Shown one piece after another: positions 16,310-24,260 of a DNA stretch of 37,530 bases; positions within the stretch are counted from its first letter, which is position 1, and each line of letters starts with the position of its first letter. The notes under the pieces were generated by a model that saw only the letters and a program-made list of their open reading frames with translations, did no database searches and was not told the origin of the DNA. The position numbers and the translations under genes are program-made. Source of the DNA: Betaproteobacteria bacterium (GTDB lineage: Bacteria > Pseudomonadota > Gammaproteobacteria > Burkholderiales > Eutrophovitaceae); contig CP070643.1 in the NCBI GenBank assembly GCA_020354125.1, forward strand, positions 335,815-373,344, given 5' to 3'.

Positions 16310-18295
16310 GTGGCGTCATCTCTGCAAATTAATGTGTTGGGCCGGTTTGAAGCGCGGTCGACGAGCGGTGAGGTCGTCGATTTCAATTCGAAGAAAGCCG
16401 TTGCCCTGCTCGGTTACCTGGCGGCAGAGGCCAGGCATGCACATGCCCGGGAAGAACTGGCAAGCCTGTTGTGGAGCCGGATGGGAGATGAACGGGCACG
16501 CCACAATCTTCGCCAGACCTTGTCGAAGATTCGCGCCTGTAGCGACTCCTTGTTGATTGCCAGCGGGGAATCGCTGGCGATCGATCAACAGTCCTGCTCT
16601 GTTGATGTTATTGAATTTGAGAAGCTTGCTCGGGCTAATGAGCCCGAGTCCTTACGTCGCGGACTCGATCTTTATTCCGGCGATTTACTCGAAGGCCTGA
16701 CGTTGCGCGAGCCGGCGTTCGAGGAGTGGTTGATTCCGGCGCGCGCCCGGATTCGGCAAACTGCGTGCAAGACGGCAGATAAACTCGTTCAGCTGCTTGT
16801 CGCCGCCGACAGAACCGAGGAGGCGATAGATACGCTGCATCAGCGTCTGGCAATGGATCCGGCCTGCGAACCGGCCCACGCTGATCTGATGAAGCTGTTC
16901 GTCAGGCTTGGTCGCCGATCCGATGCACTGCGGCAGTACCAGGCATGTGTCGAGGCGCTGCAACGTGAACTGGATGCAGAGCCAAGCGCCGAGACCAAAT
17001 CCTTGTACGCGAGCATCCAACGCATGGAAGCGGGTTCCGAGAATGCCGACAACGTTGCTGGTACTGGCGCTGTGGCTCCGGCGACGCAAGAGCGGCCGAC
17101 CATCGCTGTGCTTCCGTTTGACAACCTGTCGGGTGATGAGGATGCCTATTTTGTCGATGGCATCGTCGAGGATCTGATTACCGCATTGTCGCGATTCAGC
17201 ACTTTGGTGGTGTCGGCGCGCGGCTCCTCATTCCACTATCGGGACGCGGCCATTCCGGACCGGCAGGTCGCGAACGAGCTGGGCGCACAGTTTCTCGTGC
17301 GTGGCAGCATGCAGCGCGCAGGCAACCGGGTGCGAATTAATGTCAAGTTGCTTGATACCGCTTCGGAAACGCACGTGTGGGCTGGGCGGTTTGACAGGGA
17401 GCTTGAAGACGTTTTCGCGGTTCAGGACGAGATTACCTCAACGCTCGTATCGATCCTGGCGGGCCAGGTAGAAGCGGCACGGTTGGCCAACATTCGAAAA
17501 GCGTCGCCCGAGCGATTGGATGCCTACGATGTTCTCCTGCGCGGCAAGGACCACCATCATCGCTTCACGGCCGAAGACTGTCGTACCTGCATCGACCTGT
17601 TTGAACGCGCGATCGATAAAGACCCGAATTACGCGCTCGCTCACACCTGGCTTGCCTGTGGACTCGGGCAGGCAATGGTTTTCAATCCTGACGACAAATC
17701 CCAACTGATGGACAGAAGCGAGGCCGCGGCGCGGCGTGGCCTCGAATTGGATGAGAACGAAAGCGAGTGTCATCGAATTCTGGCGCAAATATGTCTGAGC
17801 AGAGGAAACCTGAAGCGCTCGCTCTGGCATCAGGAGCGAGCGCTCTTTCTTAATCCAAACGACGACCGGTCGGTTTGCGCGATGGGAGAGATTTTCTCGT
17901 TCCTTGGAAGACATGATGAAGCCGAGGAATGGGTCAGGAATTCGATGAAACTGAATCCGTATCATCCAGAGCGTTATTGGACGCACCTGGCGCGGCCGCT
18001 TTTTCACCTGGGGCGCTATCAGGAAGCGCTTGAAGCGCTCGACCATATTGGCCGACTGCGGGCAGACGATCATGCCTATCGCGTCGCGTCACTGGCGCGA
18101 CTCGGCGACGTAGACACGTGCAACATGGCGGTCGCGGATTTGCTGAAACAGAATCCGGATTTCAATGTGGAGTCGTTCGCCGAGTTACTGCCTTATGATC
18201 AGGCCGACGATCGCAAAACCCTTGTCGACGCGCTCAGGTTAGCGAATGTTGGCCAGTCCCAAAGTGATTCCGCTGGTATGAGTCAAACCCGATAG
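16310..18295 (+). CDS. SARP/BTAD-type transcriptional regulator with TolB-like and TPR domains
   Basis: The 661-aa protein starts with a winged-helix DNA-binding domain (residues 4-90: LQINVLGRFEAR, KKAVALLGYLAAEA, ASLLWSRMGDERARHNLRQT), followed by a bacterial transcriptional activator domain of helical repeats to about residue 245. A TolB-like segment follows near 262-375 (RPTIAVLPFDNLSGDEDAYF, VDGIVEDLITALSRF, LGAQFLVRGSMQRAGNRVRI, LLDTASETHVWAGRFDREL), and the remainder is TPR-like helical repeats with signatures such as FERAIDKDPNYALAHTWLACG. This is a cytoplasmic DNA-binding sensor-type regulator. The only usable start is GTG 16310: the in-frame stop TAA at 16298 lies just upstream and the domain begins at once. 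No ribosome site precedes it. Divergence suggests control of the operon at 16192-13303. Confidence 0.88.
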   Translation: MASSLQINVLGRFEARSTSGEVVDFNSKKAVALLGYLAAEARHAHAREELASLLWSRMGDERARHNLRQTLSKIRACSDSLLIASGESLAIDQQSCSVDVIEFEKLARANEPESLRRGLDLYSGDLLEGLTLREPAFEEWLIPARARIRQTACKTADKLVQLLVAADRTEEAIDTLHQRLAMDPACEPAHADLMKLFVRLGRRSDALRQYQACVEALQRELDAEPSAETKSLYASIQRMEAGSENADNVAGTGAVAPATQERPTIAVLPFDNLSGDEDAYFVDGIVEDLITALSRFSTLVVSARGSSFHYRDAAIPDRQVANELGAQFLVRGSMQRAGNRVRINVKLLDTASETHVWAGRFDRELEDVFAVQDEITSTLVSILAGQVEAARLANIRKASPERLDAYDVLLRGKDHHHRFTAEDCRTCIDLFERAIDKDPNYALAHTWLACGLGQAMVFNPDDKSQLMDRSEAAARRGLELDENESECHRILAQICLSRGNLKRSLWHQERALFLNPNDDRSVCAMGEIFSFLGRHDEAEEWVRNSMKLNPYHPERYWTHLARPLFHLGRYQEALEALDHIGRLRADDHAYRVASLARLGDVDTCNMAVADLLKQNPDFNVESFAELLPYDQADDRKTLVDALRLANVGQSQSDSAGMSQTR

Positions 18296-18466
18296 CACCA
18301 GCACTGCTCTCGGCTATGCGGCCTCCCATTTGAATGACTTCGTTTTTTGCCGCCGGCGTGCCCTCACGGTGTCATCGCGGAGTAGAATCGAGCGTTGCGA
18401 TGGCAGTTCGCGGCGCATGCTTGGCAGAATCGCCGTGCTATCAAGAATGCTGGAAGGAACTCGAAT

Positions 18467-18913
18467 ATGCGTCTTGCTCTCAAATGTTTCCTAGCCGTAA
18501 CTGCGTTGTTGCCGGCGCTGGTGTCAGCACAGGCGCTCACGCCGGTTGGATTGTGGAAGACAATCGACGACAACACTGGCAACGAGCGATCCTACGTGCG
18601 CATTGTCGAAGTTGCCGGCGAACTGCAGGGGAAGGTGGAGAAGATATTTCCCTTTCCGGGTGACGACCCGGAAAACCTGTGCGAGAAGTGCAAGGGTGAG
18701 CGCAAGAACCAGCCGATCGTCGGTATGACCATCTTGTGGGGTTTGAAGGACGAGGGCGAGAGCTGGAAAGGCGGGCAAATCCTCGACCCTGACAATGGCA
18801 AGACCTACCGCTGTAAGATGACGGTGTCGGACGACGGCAAGGAGTTGGACGTGCGCGGCTATATCGGCATCTCGCTGATCGGTCGCAGCCAGACCTGGTT
18901 GAGGGTCGAATAG
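18467..18913 (+). CDS. DUF2147 secreted protein
   Basis: A 149-aa exported protein of the DUF2147 family. The signal peptide is MRLALKCFLAVTALLPALVSA, cleaved before QALTPVG. The mature part shows the family pattern: PVGLWKTIDD at the N-terminus, YVRIVE, GKVEKIFP, a Cys pair CEKCKGERKNQPIVGM, ILDPDNGKTYRCKM and the ending DVRGYIGISLIGRSQTW. The start at 18467 is preferred over an in-frame start 24 codons upstream because AAGGA lies at 18454-18458 with an 8-nt spacer and the signal peptide then starts cleanly. The function of the family is not established; DUF2147 proteins are periplasmic or lipid-associated. The nfeD gene follows after 37 bp. The 171 bp before it show no gene. Confidence 0.88.
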   Translation: MRLALKCFLAVTALLPALVSAQALTPVGLWKTIDDNTGNERSYVRIVEVAGELQGKVEKIFPFPGDDPENLCEKCKGERKNQPIVGMTILWGLKDEGESWKGGQILDPDNGKTYRCKMTVSDDGKELDVRGYIGISLIGRSQTWLRVE

Positions 18914-18950
18914 CCGGCAACTGGTGACGCTGCGGGGCGGAGATTATTTG

Positions 18951-20339
18951 ATGCGTTTGTTATGTTGTTTGTTACTGCTGGTGTTTAGCCGGGCGTTGTT
19001 TGCCGCAGCTGACGGACAGGCAGTGGTGCTCGACGTTTCCGGGGCGATCGGTCCGGCAACCGCCGATTACTTCCACCGCGGTATCGAGCAAGCGCACGAG
19101 CTTGATGCGCAGTTCGTTGTGCTGCGCATGGACACACCCGGCGGACTCGATACCGCCATGCGCGACATGATCAAGGACATACTCGCCTCCAAAATCCCGG
19201 TCGTTGTGTTCGTTCATCCCGCCGGGGCGCGTGCTGCCAGTGCCGGGACCTATATTCTTTATGCCAGTCATGTTGCGGTGATGTCGCCAGCAACCAACCT
19301 CGGCGCGGCGACGCCGATTGCCATTGGTGGAATGCCGGGCTCACCCAAACCGCAGGAGCAACCCGGCAAAGAGAAAAAACAGGACGAAAAACCCGATGAA
19401 TCGGCCGATGCCCCCAAAGCAACCGAAGAGGACTGGATGTCGGACGCGACGCGGCGCAAGGCGGTGTTTGATGCGGCAGCTTACATCCGGGGGCTGGCAC
19501 AGTTGCGCGGACGCAATGCCGAATGGGCCGAGAAAGCGGTACGCGAAGCAGTCAGCTTGTCAGCAGAAGAAGCAAAGCGCATTGACGTTATTGACTTGAT
19601 CGCGACGGATATCGATGACTTGCTGGTCAAACTCGACGGACGCAAAGTCAAGGTCACTGAGGGCGAAACGGTAACGCTGCACACTTCCGACATCGAAGTT
19701 GTCGAGATCAAACCCGATTGGCGCAATCGTTTCCTCGCCACCATCACAAGTCCGAGCGTGGCCTATCTTCTGATGCTGATTGGCATCTACGGGTTGCTGC
19801 TCGAGTTCTACAATCCGGGAACACTGATACCGGGCATTGCAGGTGCGATATGCTTGTTGACCGCGCTGTACGCGTTTCAGATGTTGCCAATCAACTACGT
19901 GGGGGTCGCGTTGATTCTGCTTGGCATTGCGTTTGTGATCGCGGAGTTGTTCGTCACGTCCTACGGGGCGCTCGGCGCCGGAGGGGCAATTGCGTTCATT
20001 GTTGGCTCGGTGATGCTGATCGACACCGAAGTGCCCGAGTTCCAGCTGCCTTGGGGGCTGATTGCCGGTGTGTCGGTGTTGAGCATCGCCGCTGTAGTGG
20101 GCATCGTCGGCATGGCGATGAAAGCGCGCGAACGGGCCGTGGTGAGTGGTGCCGAAGAGATGGTTGGCAGTGAAGGCGAGGCGCTCGACGATTTCGATGG
20201 CAAAGGCTGGGTTTTTGTCCATAGCGAGAACTGGAAAGCGACGTCGAACTCACCGATCAAGCGCGGGCAGAAGATCAAGGTGACAGCTGTGAAGGGCCTC
20301 GAACTGTCTGTCGAGCCTGCTGACGGACAACAGAGCTGA
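18951..20339 (+). CDS. nfeD: NfeD-family membrane serine protease (long form)
   Basis: Long NfeD proteins combine a ClpP-like protease domain with membrane helices and an OB-fold tail, and act with an SPFH partner. A signal peptide (MRLLCCLLLLVFSRALFAAA) leads to the protease domain: VVLDVSGAIGPATADYF, LRMDTPGGLDTAMRDMI, the nucleophile Ser97 in ARAASAGTYILY and the presumed general base Lys170 in ATRRKAVFDAAAYIRGLA. A Pro/Lys/Glu-rich linker (PQEQPGKEKKQDEKPDE) interrupts it near 139-160. Hydrophobic helices span about 262-390 and the NfeD OB domain ends the 462-aa protein. The start at 18951 is preferred over GTG 18924 because GGAG lies eight bases upstream and the signal peptide starts there. 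The SPFH gene starts 27 bp downstream. Confidence 0.92.
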   Translation: MRLLCCLLLLVFSRALFAAADGQAVVLDVSGAIGPATADYFHRGIEQAHELDAQFVVLRMDTPGGLDTAMRDMIKDILASKIPVVVFVHPAGARAASAGTYILYASHVAVMSPATNLGAATPIAIGGMPGSPKPQEQPGKEKKQDEKPDESADAPKATEEDWMSDATRRKAVFDAAAYIRGLAQLRGRNAEWAEKAVREAVSLSAEEAKRIDVIDLIATDIDDLLVKLDGRKVKVTEGETVTLHTSDIEVVEIKPDWRNRFLATITSPSVAYLLMLIGIYGLLLEFYNPGTLIPGIAGAICLLTALYAFQMLPINYVGVALILLGIAFVIAELFVTSYGALGAGGAIAFIVGSVMLIDTEVPEFQLPWGLIAGVSVLSIAAVVGIVGMAMKARERAVVSGAEEMVGSEGEALDDFDGKGWVFVHSENWKATSNSPIKRGQKIKVTAVKGLELSVEPADGQQS

Positions 20340-20366
20340 CAATTAAGAAAGCGGAGGAGAGTAACC

Positions 20367-21131
20367 ATGGATAACTATTTCTGGCTGGTGATTGCGGTTG
20401 GCCTGCTGGTCTTGCTGGCCTATGCGTTGCGCATCCTGCGTGAGTATGAGCGCGGCGTCATTTTTCAGCTGGGACGATTCTGGAAGGTCAAAGGTCCCGG
20501 ACTGATCATTGTCATCCCCGGAATACAACAAATGGTGCGAGTGGACCTGCGCACGGTCACCATGGACGTTCCCAGTCAGGATGTCATTTCAAGAGACAAC
20601 GTATCGGTCAAGGTCAACGCCGTCGTTTATTTCCGGGTGGTCGATCCGGAAAAAGCCATCATTCAGGTGGAAAATTACCTGATCGCGACCAGCCAGCTGG
20701 CACAGACAACCTTGCGCGCCGTGCTGGGTAAGCACGAATTGGACGAGATGTTAGCCGAGCGCGAAAAACTGAATCTGGATATCCAGACGGCACTGGATGT
20801 ACAGACCGATGTTTGGGGTATCAAGGTTGCCACGGTGGAAATCAAGCATGTTGACATCAACGAATCGATGATCCGTGCCATTGCACGCCAGGCGGAAGCA
20901 GAGCGCGAACGGCGCGCCAAAGTGATACATGCCGAGGGCGAGTTGCAGGCGTCGGAAAAGCTCTTGCAGGCGGCGCAGAAATTATCGGAGCAACCCGAAG
21001 CGATGCAGCTTCGCTACCTGCAGACATTGGCCATCATCGCCGGCGACAAGAGTTCGACCATCGTCTTCCCGCTGCCGATGGATGTGGTGGCGCCGGCCAT
21101 GGACCTGCTACGTCAGAAAACCGGCGGATAG
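20367..21131 (+). CDS. SPFH/stomatin-like (slipin) membrane protein
   Basis: A 254-aa stomatin homologue. Residues 4-22 are a membrane anchor ([19 protein letters not shown]). The SPFH domain follows with [58 protein letters not shown] and [18 protein letters not shown] charged coiled-coil (about residues 170-205, [20 protein letters not shown]) is followed by a C-terminal helix ending in [12 protein letters not shown]. The CGGAGGAG purine run (20351-20358) precedes the ATG. In known pairs the NfeD protease and slipin form a membrane quality-control unit; here they are adjacent in one operon. Its stop is only three bases from the ETF-QO stop on the opposite strand, with no terminator between. 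Confidence 0.93.
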   Translation: MDNYFWLVIAVGLLVLLAYALRILREYERGVIFQLGRFWKVKGPGLIIVIPGIQQMVRVDLRTVTMDVPSQDVISRDNVSVKVNAVVYFRVVDPEKAIIQVENYLIATSQLAQTTLRAVLGKHELDEMLAEREKLNLDIQTALDVQTDVWGIKVATVEIKHVDINESMIRAIARQAEAERERRAKVIHAEGELQASEKLLQAAQKLSEQPEAMQLRYLQTLAIIAGDKSSTIVFPLPMDVVAPAMDLLRQKTGG

Positions 21132-21134
21132 CGG

Positions 21135-22793
21135 TTACATATTCGGATAGTTCGGCCCGCCGCCGCCTTCAGGCGTGACCCAGTTGATATTCTGGGTCGG
21201 GTCCTTGATGTCGCAGGTCTTGCAGTGAACGCAATTCTGCGCGTTGATCTGCAGTCGCGGCCCGGCTTCTTCACTGACTATTTCGTAGACCCCGGCAGGG
21301 CAATAGCGTTGCTCGGGCGCGTCATACTGCGCCAGATTGACCGTGATCGGCGTCGAGGTATCGTTTAGCTGCAGGTGGCTAACCTGGTTTTCTTCGTGAT
21401 TGGTGTTGGAAATGAACACCGAAGAAAGCCGATCGAAAGTCAGTTCGCCGTCCGGCTTCGGGTAATCAATGGGTCTTGAATCCGAGGCCTTGCGCAATTG
21501 TTCGTGGTCGGCGTGGTGATGCATGGTCCAGGGCGCCTTGCCGCGCAGCAGATAGGTGTCGAGCGCAGAATAAACCATCCCGCCCCACAATCCCCATCTG
21601 AAAGACGGCCGGATGTTGCGCACCCGGTGCAGCTCATCCCACATCCAGGTACGGCTCAATCGTTCCCGGTAATCGCCGACTTCATCGTTTTTATCAGAAC
21701 TGGTTTTTTCCGAACCGGTTGTTTCCGATGACAAGCATTGGAAGAGCGATTCAGCCGCCGTCATGCCCGATTTCATGGCGGTGTGCGATCCCTTGATTTT
21801 CGGTACGTTGAGGAATCCGGCTGTATCGCCGATCAGTAGTCCACCCGGGAAAGTCAGTTTCGGCAGCGACTGCAGACCGCCTTCACTGATTGCGCGAGCA
21901 CCGTAGGCGACGCGGCGGCCATTGGTGAAGTACCCGCGAATGTCCGGATGTGTCTTGAAGCGCTGGAACTCTTCGTAGGGAGAAAGATACGGATTGCGAT
22001 AATCCAGTCCGATGACGAAGCCGACCGCAATCTGATTGTTCTCCAGGTGATATAGAAACGAACCGCCGTAGGTCTCTTTGTCCAGTGGCCAGCCAATGGT
22101 ATGAATGACCAGTCCCGGGTGATGCGTTGACGCGTCGACTTCCCACAGTTCCTTGATGCCAATGCCGTAGGTTTGCGGATCTACGCCCTTGCGCAAATCG
22201 AACCGGTCGAACAGCGATTTCGTTAGTGAACCACGGCAGCCTTCAGCAAAAACCGTTTGCCGCGCGTGAAGCTCAATGCCCTGTTGATATTGGTCGGTGG
22301 GCTGACCATCTTTGCCAACGCCCATGTCTCCGGTGGCGATTCCCTTGACCGATCCGTCATCGTTGTACAGCACTTCGGCGGCAGCAAATCCCGGATAGAT
22401 TTCCACACCGAGCGATTCTGCCTGCTCGCCCAGCCAGCGGACGACGTTTCCCAGGCTGACGATGTAATTGCCTTCATTGTGCATTTGCGGTGGCGTCGGC
22501 AGCCGGAACGAACGTTTCGCGGTCAGATAGAGAAAGCGGTCCTGCTGAACCGGGGTGTGCAATGGCGCGTCGAGTTCTTGCCAGTTCGGCAACAACTCGT
22601 TGAGCGCGCGCGGTTCGATTACCGCGCCAGAAAGAATATGCGCGCCGACTTCCGAGCCTTTTTCGACGATACACACAGACAACTCTGTATCGTTGTCTGC
22701 GCACAGCTGTTTGAGCCGAATCGCGCACGCCAGACCGGCCGGCCCGGCACCCACGATCACCACGTCGTATTCCATCGACTCGCGCTCTGCCAA
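21135..22793 (-). CDS. Electron transfer flavoprotein-ubiquinone oxidoreductase
   Basis: ETF-QO takes electrons from reduced EtfAB and passes them to ubiquinone in the membrane. The 552-aa length is normal. Near the N-terminus is [20 protein letters not shown] (FAD binding), then [20 protein letters not shown] and [20 protein letters not shown]; the quinone/membrane segments are [19 protein letters not shown] and the following [19 protein letters not shown]. The 4Fe-4S ligands are Cys in YCPAGVYE and [17 protein letters not shown]. The start is a TTG at 22791-22793: AGGAG stands seven bases upstream, whereas the ATG six codons later has no ribosome site. A Ser/Thr-rich linker at about residues 355-371 carries short 15-nt repeats. 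It completes the fatty-acid oxidation electron route of region 1. Confidence 0.96.
   Translation of the reverse strand: MAERESMEYDVVIVGAGPAGLACAIRLKQLCADNDTELSVCIVEKGSEVGAHILSGAVIEPRALNELLPNWQELDAPLHTPVQQDRFLYLTAKRSFRLPTPPQMHNEGNYIVSLGNVVRWLGEQAESLGVEIYPGFAAAEVLYNDDGSVKGIATGDMGVGKDGQPTDQYQQGIELHARQTVFAEGCRGSLTKSLFDRFDLRKGVDPQTYGIGIKELWEVDASTHHPGLVIHTIGWPLDKETYGGSFLYHLENNQIAVGFVIGLDYRNPYLSPYEEFQRFKTHPDIRGYFTNGRRVAYGARAISEGGLQSLPKLTFPGGLLIGDTAGFLNVPKIKGSHTAMKSGMTAAESLFQCLSSETTGSEKTSSDKNDEVGDYRERLSRTWMWDELHRVRNIRPSFRWGLWGGMVYSALDTYLLRGKAPWTMHHHADHEQLRKASDSRPIDYPKPDGELTFDRLSSVFISNTNHEENQVSHLQLNDTSTPITVNLAQYDAPEQRYCPAGVYEIVSEEAGPRLQINAQNCVHCKTCDIKDPTQNINWVTPEGGGGPNYPNM
21682..21726 (-). repeat. 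Weak 15-nt repeat in the ETF-QO linker
   Basis: GAACTGGTTTTTTCC (21697-21711) and GAACCGGTTGTTTCC (21712-21726) differ at two positions, and 21682-21696 is a more diverged unit (about 8 of 15 matching). Fifteen bases keep the frame, giving five-residue units such as SETTG and SEKTS. The insertion sits in a polar linker and not in the FAD or iron-sulfur domains. Confidence 0.6.
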
Positions 22794-22825
22794 TGTTATC
22801 TCCTCTTTCTTGTTCGGTGTGCCTG

Positions 22826-22888
22826 CTAGGGAACCTCTGATTAATTCTCACGCGCTGAGTACATGACAATTAATCAGAGGTTCCCTAG
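22826..22888. mobile_element. MITE-like element: 55 bp with perfect inverted ends, flanked by CTAG
   Basis: The 17-bp arm GGAACCTCTGATTAATT (22830-22846) is perfectly inverted at 22868-22884, with 21 bases between. Both sides are flanked by CTAG (22826-22829 and 22885-22888), as a 4-bp target duplication would give. IS5-family elements favour YTAR targets such as CTAG, and GGAACCTCTGA-type ends resemble ones I recall from that family. There is no transposase, so it would be a non-autonomous element. It lies in the divergent gap, 33 bp from the ETF-QO start. CTAG is itself a palindrome, so a longer hairpin with no transposition history remains possible. Confidence 0.65.
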
Positions 22889-22891
22889 AAT
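22863..22891 (+). promoter_or_regulatory. Sigma70-type promoter created at the right edge of the inverted-repeat element
   Basis: ATGACA (22863-22868, 5 of 6 to TTGACA) is followed by a 17-nt spacer and TAGAAT (22886-22891, 5 of 6 to TATAAT). The -35 box is inside the element and the -10 box straddles the CTAG flank and host DNA. It points to the thioesterase gene at 22999, giving a leader of about 100 nt. Confidence 0.6.
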
Positions 22892-22998
22892 GCGCCAGCG
22901 CAGAAAACGCAATGATATAGCGATTGGGGCAGGAATCCACGCCAGCCTGACTGATCAGATCGCTTCCCGTGTTTTGCCTCGCATTTACACAACGCCGT

Positions 22999-23409
22999 AT
23001 GAATGAACAACGAAAGCTGGTCCGTACCGATCGCATGACCATGCGCTGGGGCGAGATGGACGCGCTTGGCCATATGAACAACGTCGCCTATCTGCGCTAT
23101 TTCGAAGAGGTTCGCATTGCCTGGTTCAAGAGCCTCGAACTCGAGTACACGGTCGGCTCAGAGGGCCCAATCCTGGGAACCATCACCTGCAAGTATCTGA
23201 AGCCAGCAGTCTATCCAGTCGAATTCGAGATTACCTCGTACATCGGCAAACCCGGCAAAAGCAGCTTCTTCATGTGGCATGAACTCTACAACGCGAACGA
23301 TCCAACCGAACGCTTCGCCGAAGTTGAAGCCAAGATGGTCTGGATTGACATTGGAGCTGGCCGTTCACGACCGATGCCGGACTGGCTGCGAGAGAAACTT
23401 CAGGGCTGA
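22999..23409 (+). CDS. YbgC/4-hydroxybenzoyl-CoA-thioesterase-like hotdog thioesterase
   Basis: A 136-aa single-domain hotdog protein. RMTMRWGEMDALGHMNNVAY carries the catalytic Asp (the usual D-x-x-x-H-x-N pattern), followed by YLRYFEEVRIAWF and CKYLKPAVYPVEFEI, which is the standard 4HBT/YbgC family pattern. It would hydrolyse short- or medium-chain acyl-CoA, exact substrate unknown. The ATG at 22999 begins the protein just before the conserved part; an in-frame GTG at 22969 would add ten residues, and neither has a clear ribosome site. Its 3' end overlaps the end of the convergent SDR gene by 10 bp. It is the nearest gene downstream of the element-borne promoter. Confidence 0.88.
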   Translation: MNEQRKLVRTDRMTMRWGEMDALGHMNNVAYLRYFEEVRIAWFKSLELEYTVGSEGPILGTITCKYLKPAVYPVEFEITSYIGKPGKSSFFMWHELYNANDPTERFAEVEAKMVWIDIGAGRSRPMPDWLREKLQG

Positions 23410-24152
23410 AAGCGAAAAGTCTGTCCGCTCACACCGCGGCTGTCCGGGCCGAGCAGATAGAGATACAACGGTTCCAACGCTTCTGGAGAAGGTAACGACT
23501 CGGCGAGCTCTCCTGGATGCGTCTTGCTTCGCAATGGCGAGTTCACCGGCCCCGGTACAACCGTATTGATGCGAAGCTGCTCCTGAGCAGACCATTCATC
23601 GGCCTGAATCTGTGCCAGCGTCTCGAGACCGGCCTTGGATACCGCATATCCGCCCCAGAACGCCGCCGGCGCCGACGCGTGCGTTTCCGAGGTGAACACG
23701 ACCGACGCATCCGGCGCCTGGCGCAACAGCCGGGCACACGCCTGATTGATGGCAAACGGCGCGATCAGATTGATCCGCAGCATGCGCTGCCATTCCTCGA
23801 TCGATTGTGTTTCCAATGGCGAGAGTTTCTCCAGATGTGACGCGCAGTGGACGATGCCATCGAGCCGGCCCAGCTGCGTTTCGATGAGTTTCGCTGCTTG
23901 GACGTATTCACGCTCGCCGGCCGTGCCAAGATCGAGCGGCAGTGTCGCAGGTTCCGGCCATTGATGAGCGACTATTTCGTCGTAGAGCGCATCGAGCAGA
24001 GCAACGTCGCGTCCATTCAACACGACGCTGGCACCATGTTTGGCGCAGGCAAGCGCAACGGCGTGGCCAACACCGCGTGATGCGCCGGTTACGAGTACAA
24101 CGCGCCCGGCAAGCAAATCCTCTGGTGCTCGATACTGGTTCGGGTCAGGCAT
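23400..24152 (-). CDS. YciK-like short-chain dehydrogenase/reductase
   Basis: A 250-aa NAD(P)-dependent SDR. The Rossmann motif is VLVTGASRGVGHAVALA with GASVVLNGRD after it. The catalytic set is Ser in VVFTSETHAS, Tyr-x3-Lys in GGYAVSKAG, and the PG motif in INTVVPGPVNSPLR. The start MPDPNQYRAPEDLLAGRVVL and the end EPLYLYLLGPDSRGVSG fit the YciK branch, whose substrate is not established. There is no visible ribosome site before the ATG; the upstream DNA is the 16-nt repeat array at 24158-24260, which separates it from hpnE. It might be read through from the hpn operon. Confidence 0.85.
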   Translation of the reverse strand: MPDPNQYRAPEDLLAGRVVLVTGASRGVGHAVALACAKHGASVVLNGRDVALLDALYDEIVAHQWPEPATLPLDLGTAGEREYVQAAKLIETQLGRLDGIVHCASHLEKLSPLETQSIEEWQRMLRINLIAPFAINQACARLLRQAPDASVVFTSETHASAPAAFWGGYAVSKAGLETLAQIQADEWSAQEQLRINTVVPGPVNSPLRSKTHPGELAESLPSPEALEPLYLYLLGPDSRGVSGQTFRFQP

Positions 24153-24157
24153 ATCGG

Positions 24158-24260
24158 GTCTATTAAACCTGGGGTCTATTAAAATCGGCGTCTATTGAAC
24201 TCGGCGTCAATTGGATCTGGCTTCAATTAGAACAGGCGTCTTTTGAATCTGGCGTCAACT
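24158..24260. repeat. Degenerate tandem repeat, six and a half 16-nt units
   Basis: Units start at 24158, 24174, 24190, 24206, 24222 and 24238, with a partial seventh at 24254. The consensus is GTCTATTGAATCTGGC; the fourth and sixth units differ from it by three or fewer bases. The array fills essentially the whole 107-bp gap between the hpnE stop (24260-24262) and the SDR start (24152). Sixteen is not a multiple of three, so expansion or loss would shift frame, consistent with an untranslated position. Confidence 0.9.

Noticed and set aside
22474..22869. A minus-strand open frame running from the ETF-QO gene into the inverted-repeat element
   Set aside because: It is in a different frame from ETF-QO over conserved FAD-domain codons; it reflects the element sequence, not a gene.
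24158..24260. Possible CRISPR array
   Set aside because: Repeats are 16 nt, adjacent and degenerate, with no spacers and no cas genes in the window. The same holds for the other arrays.
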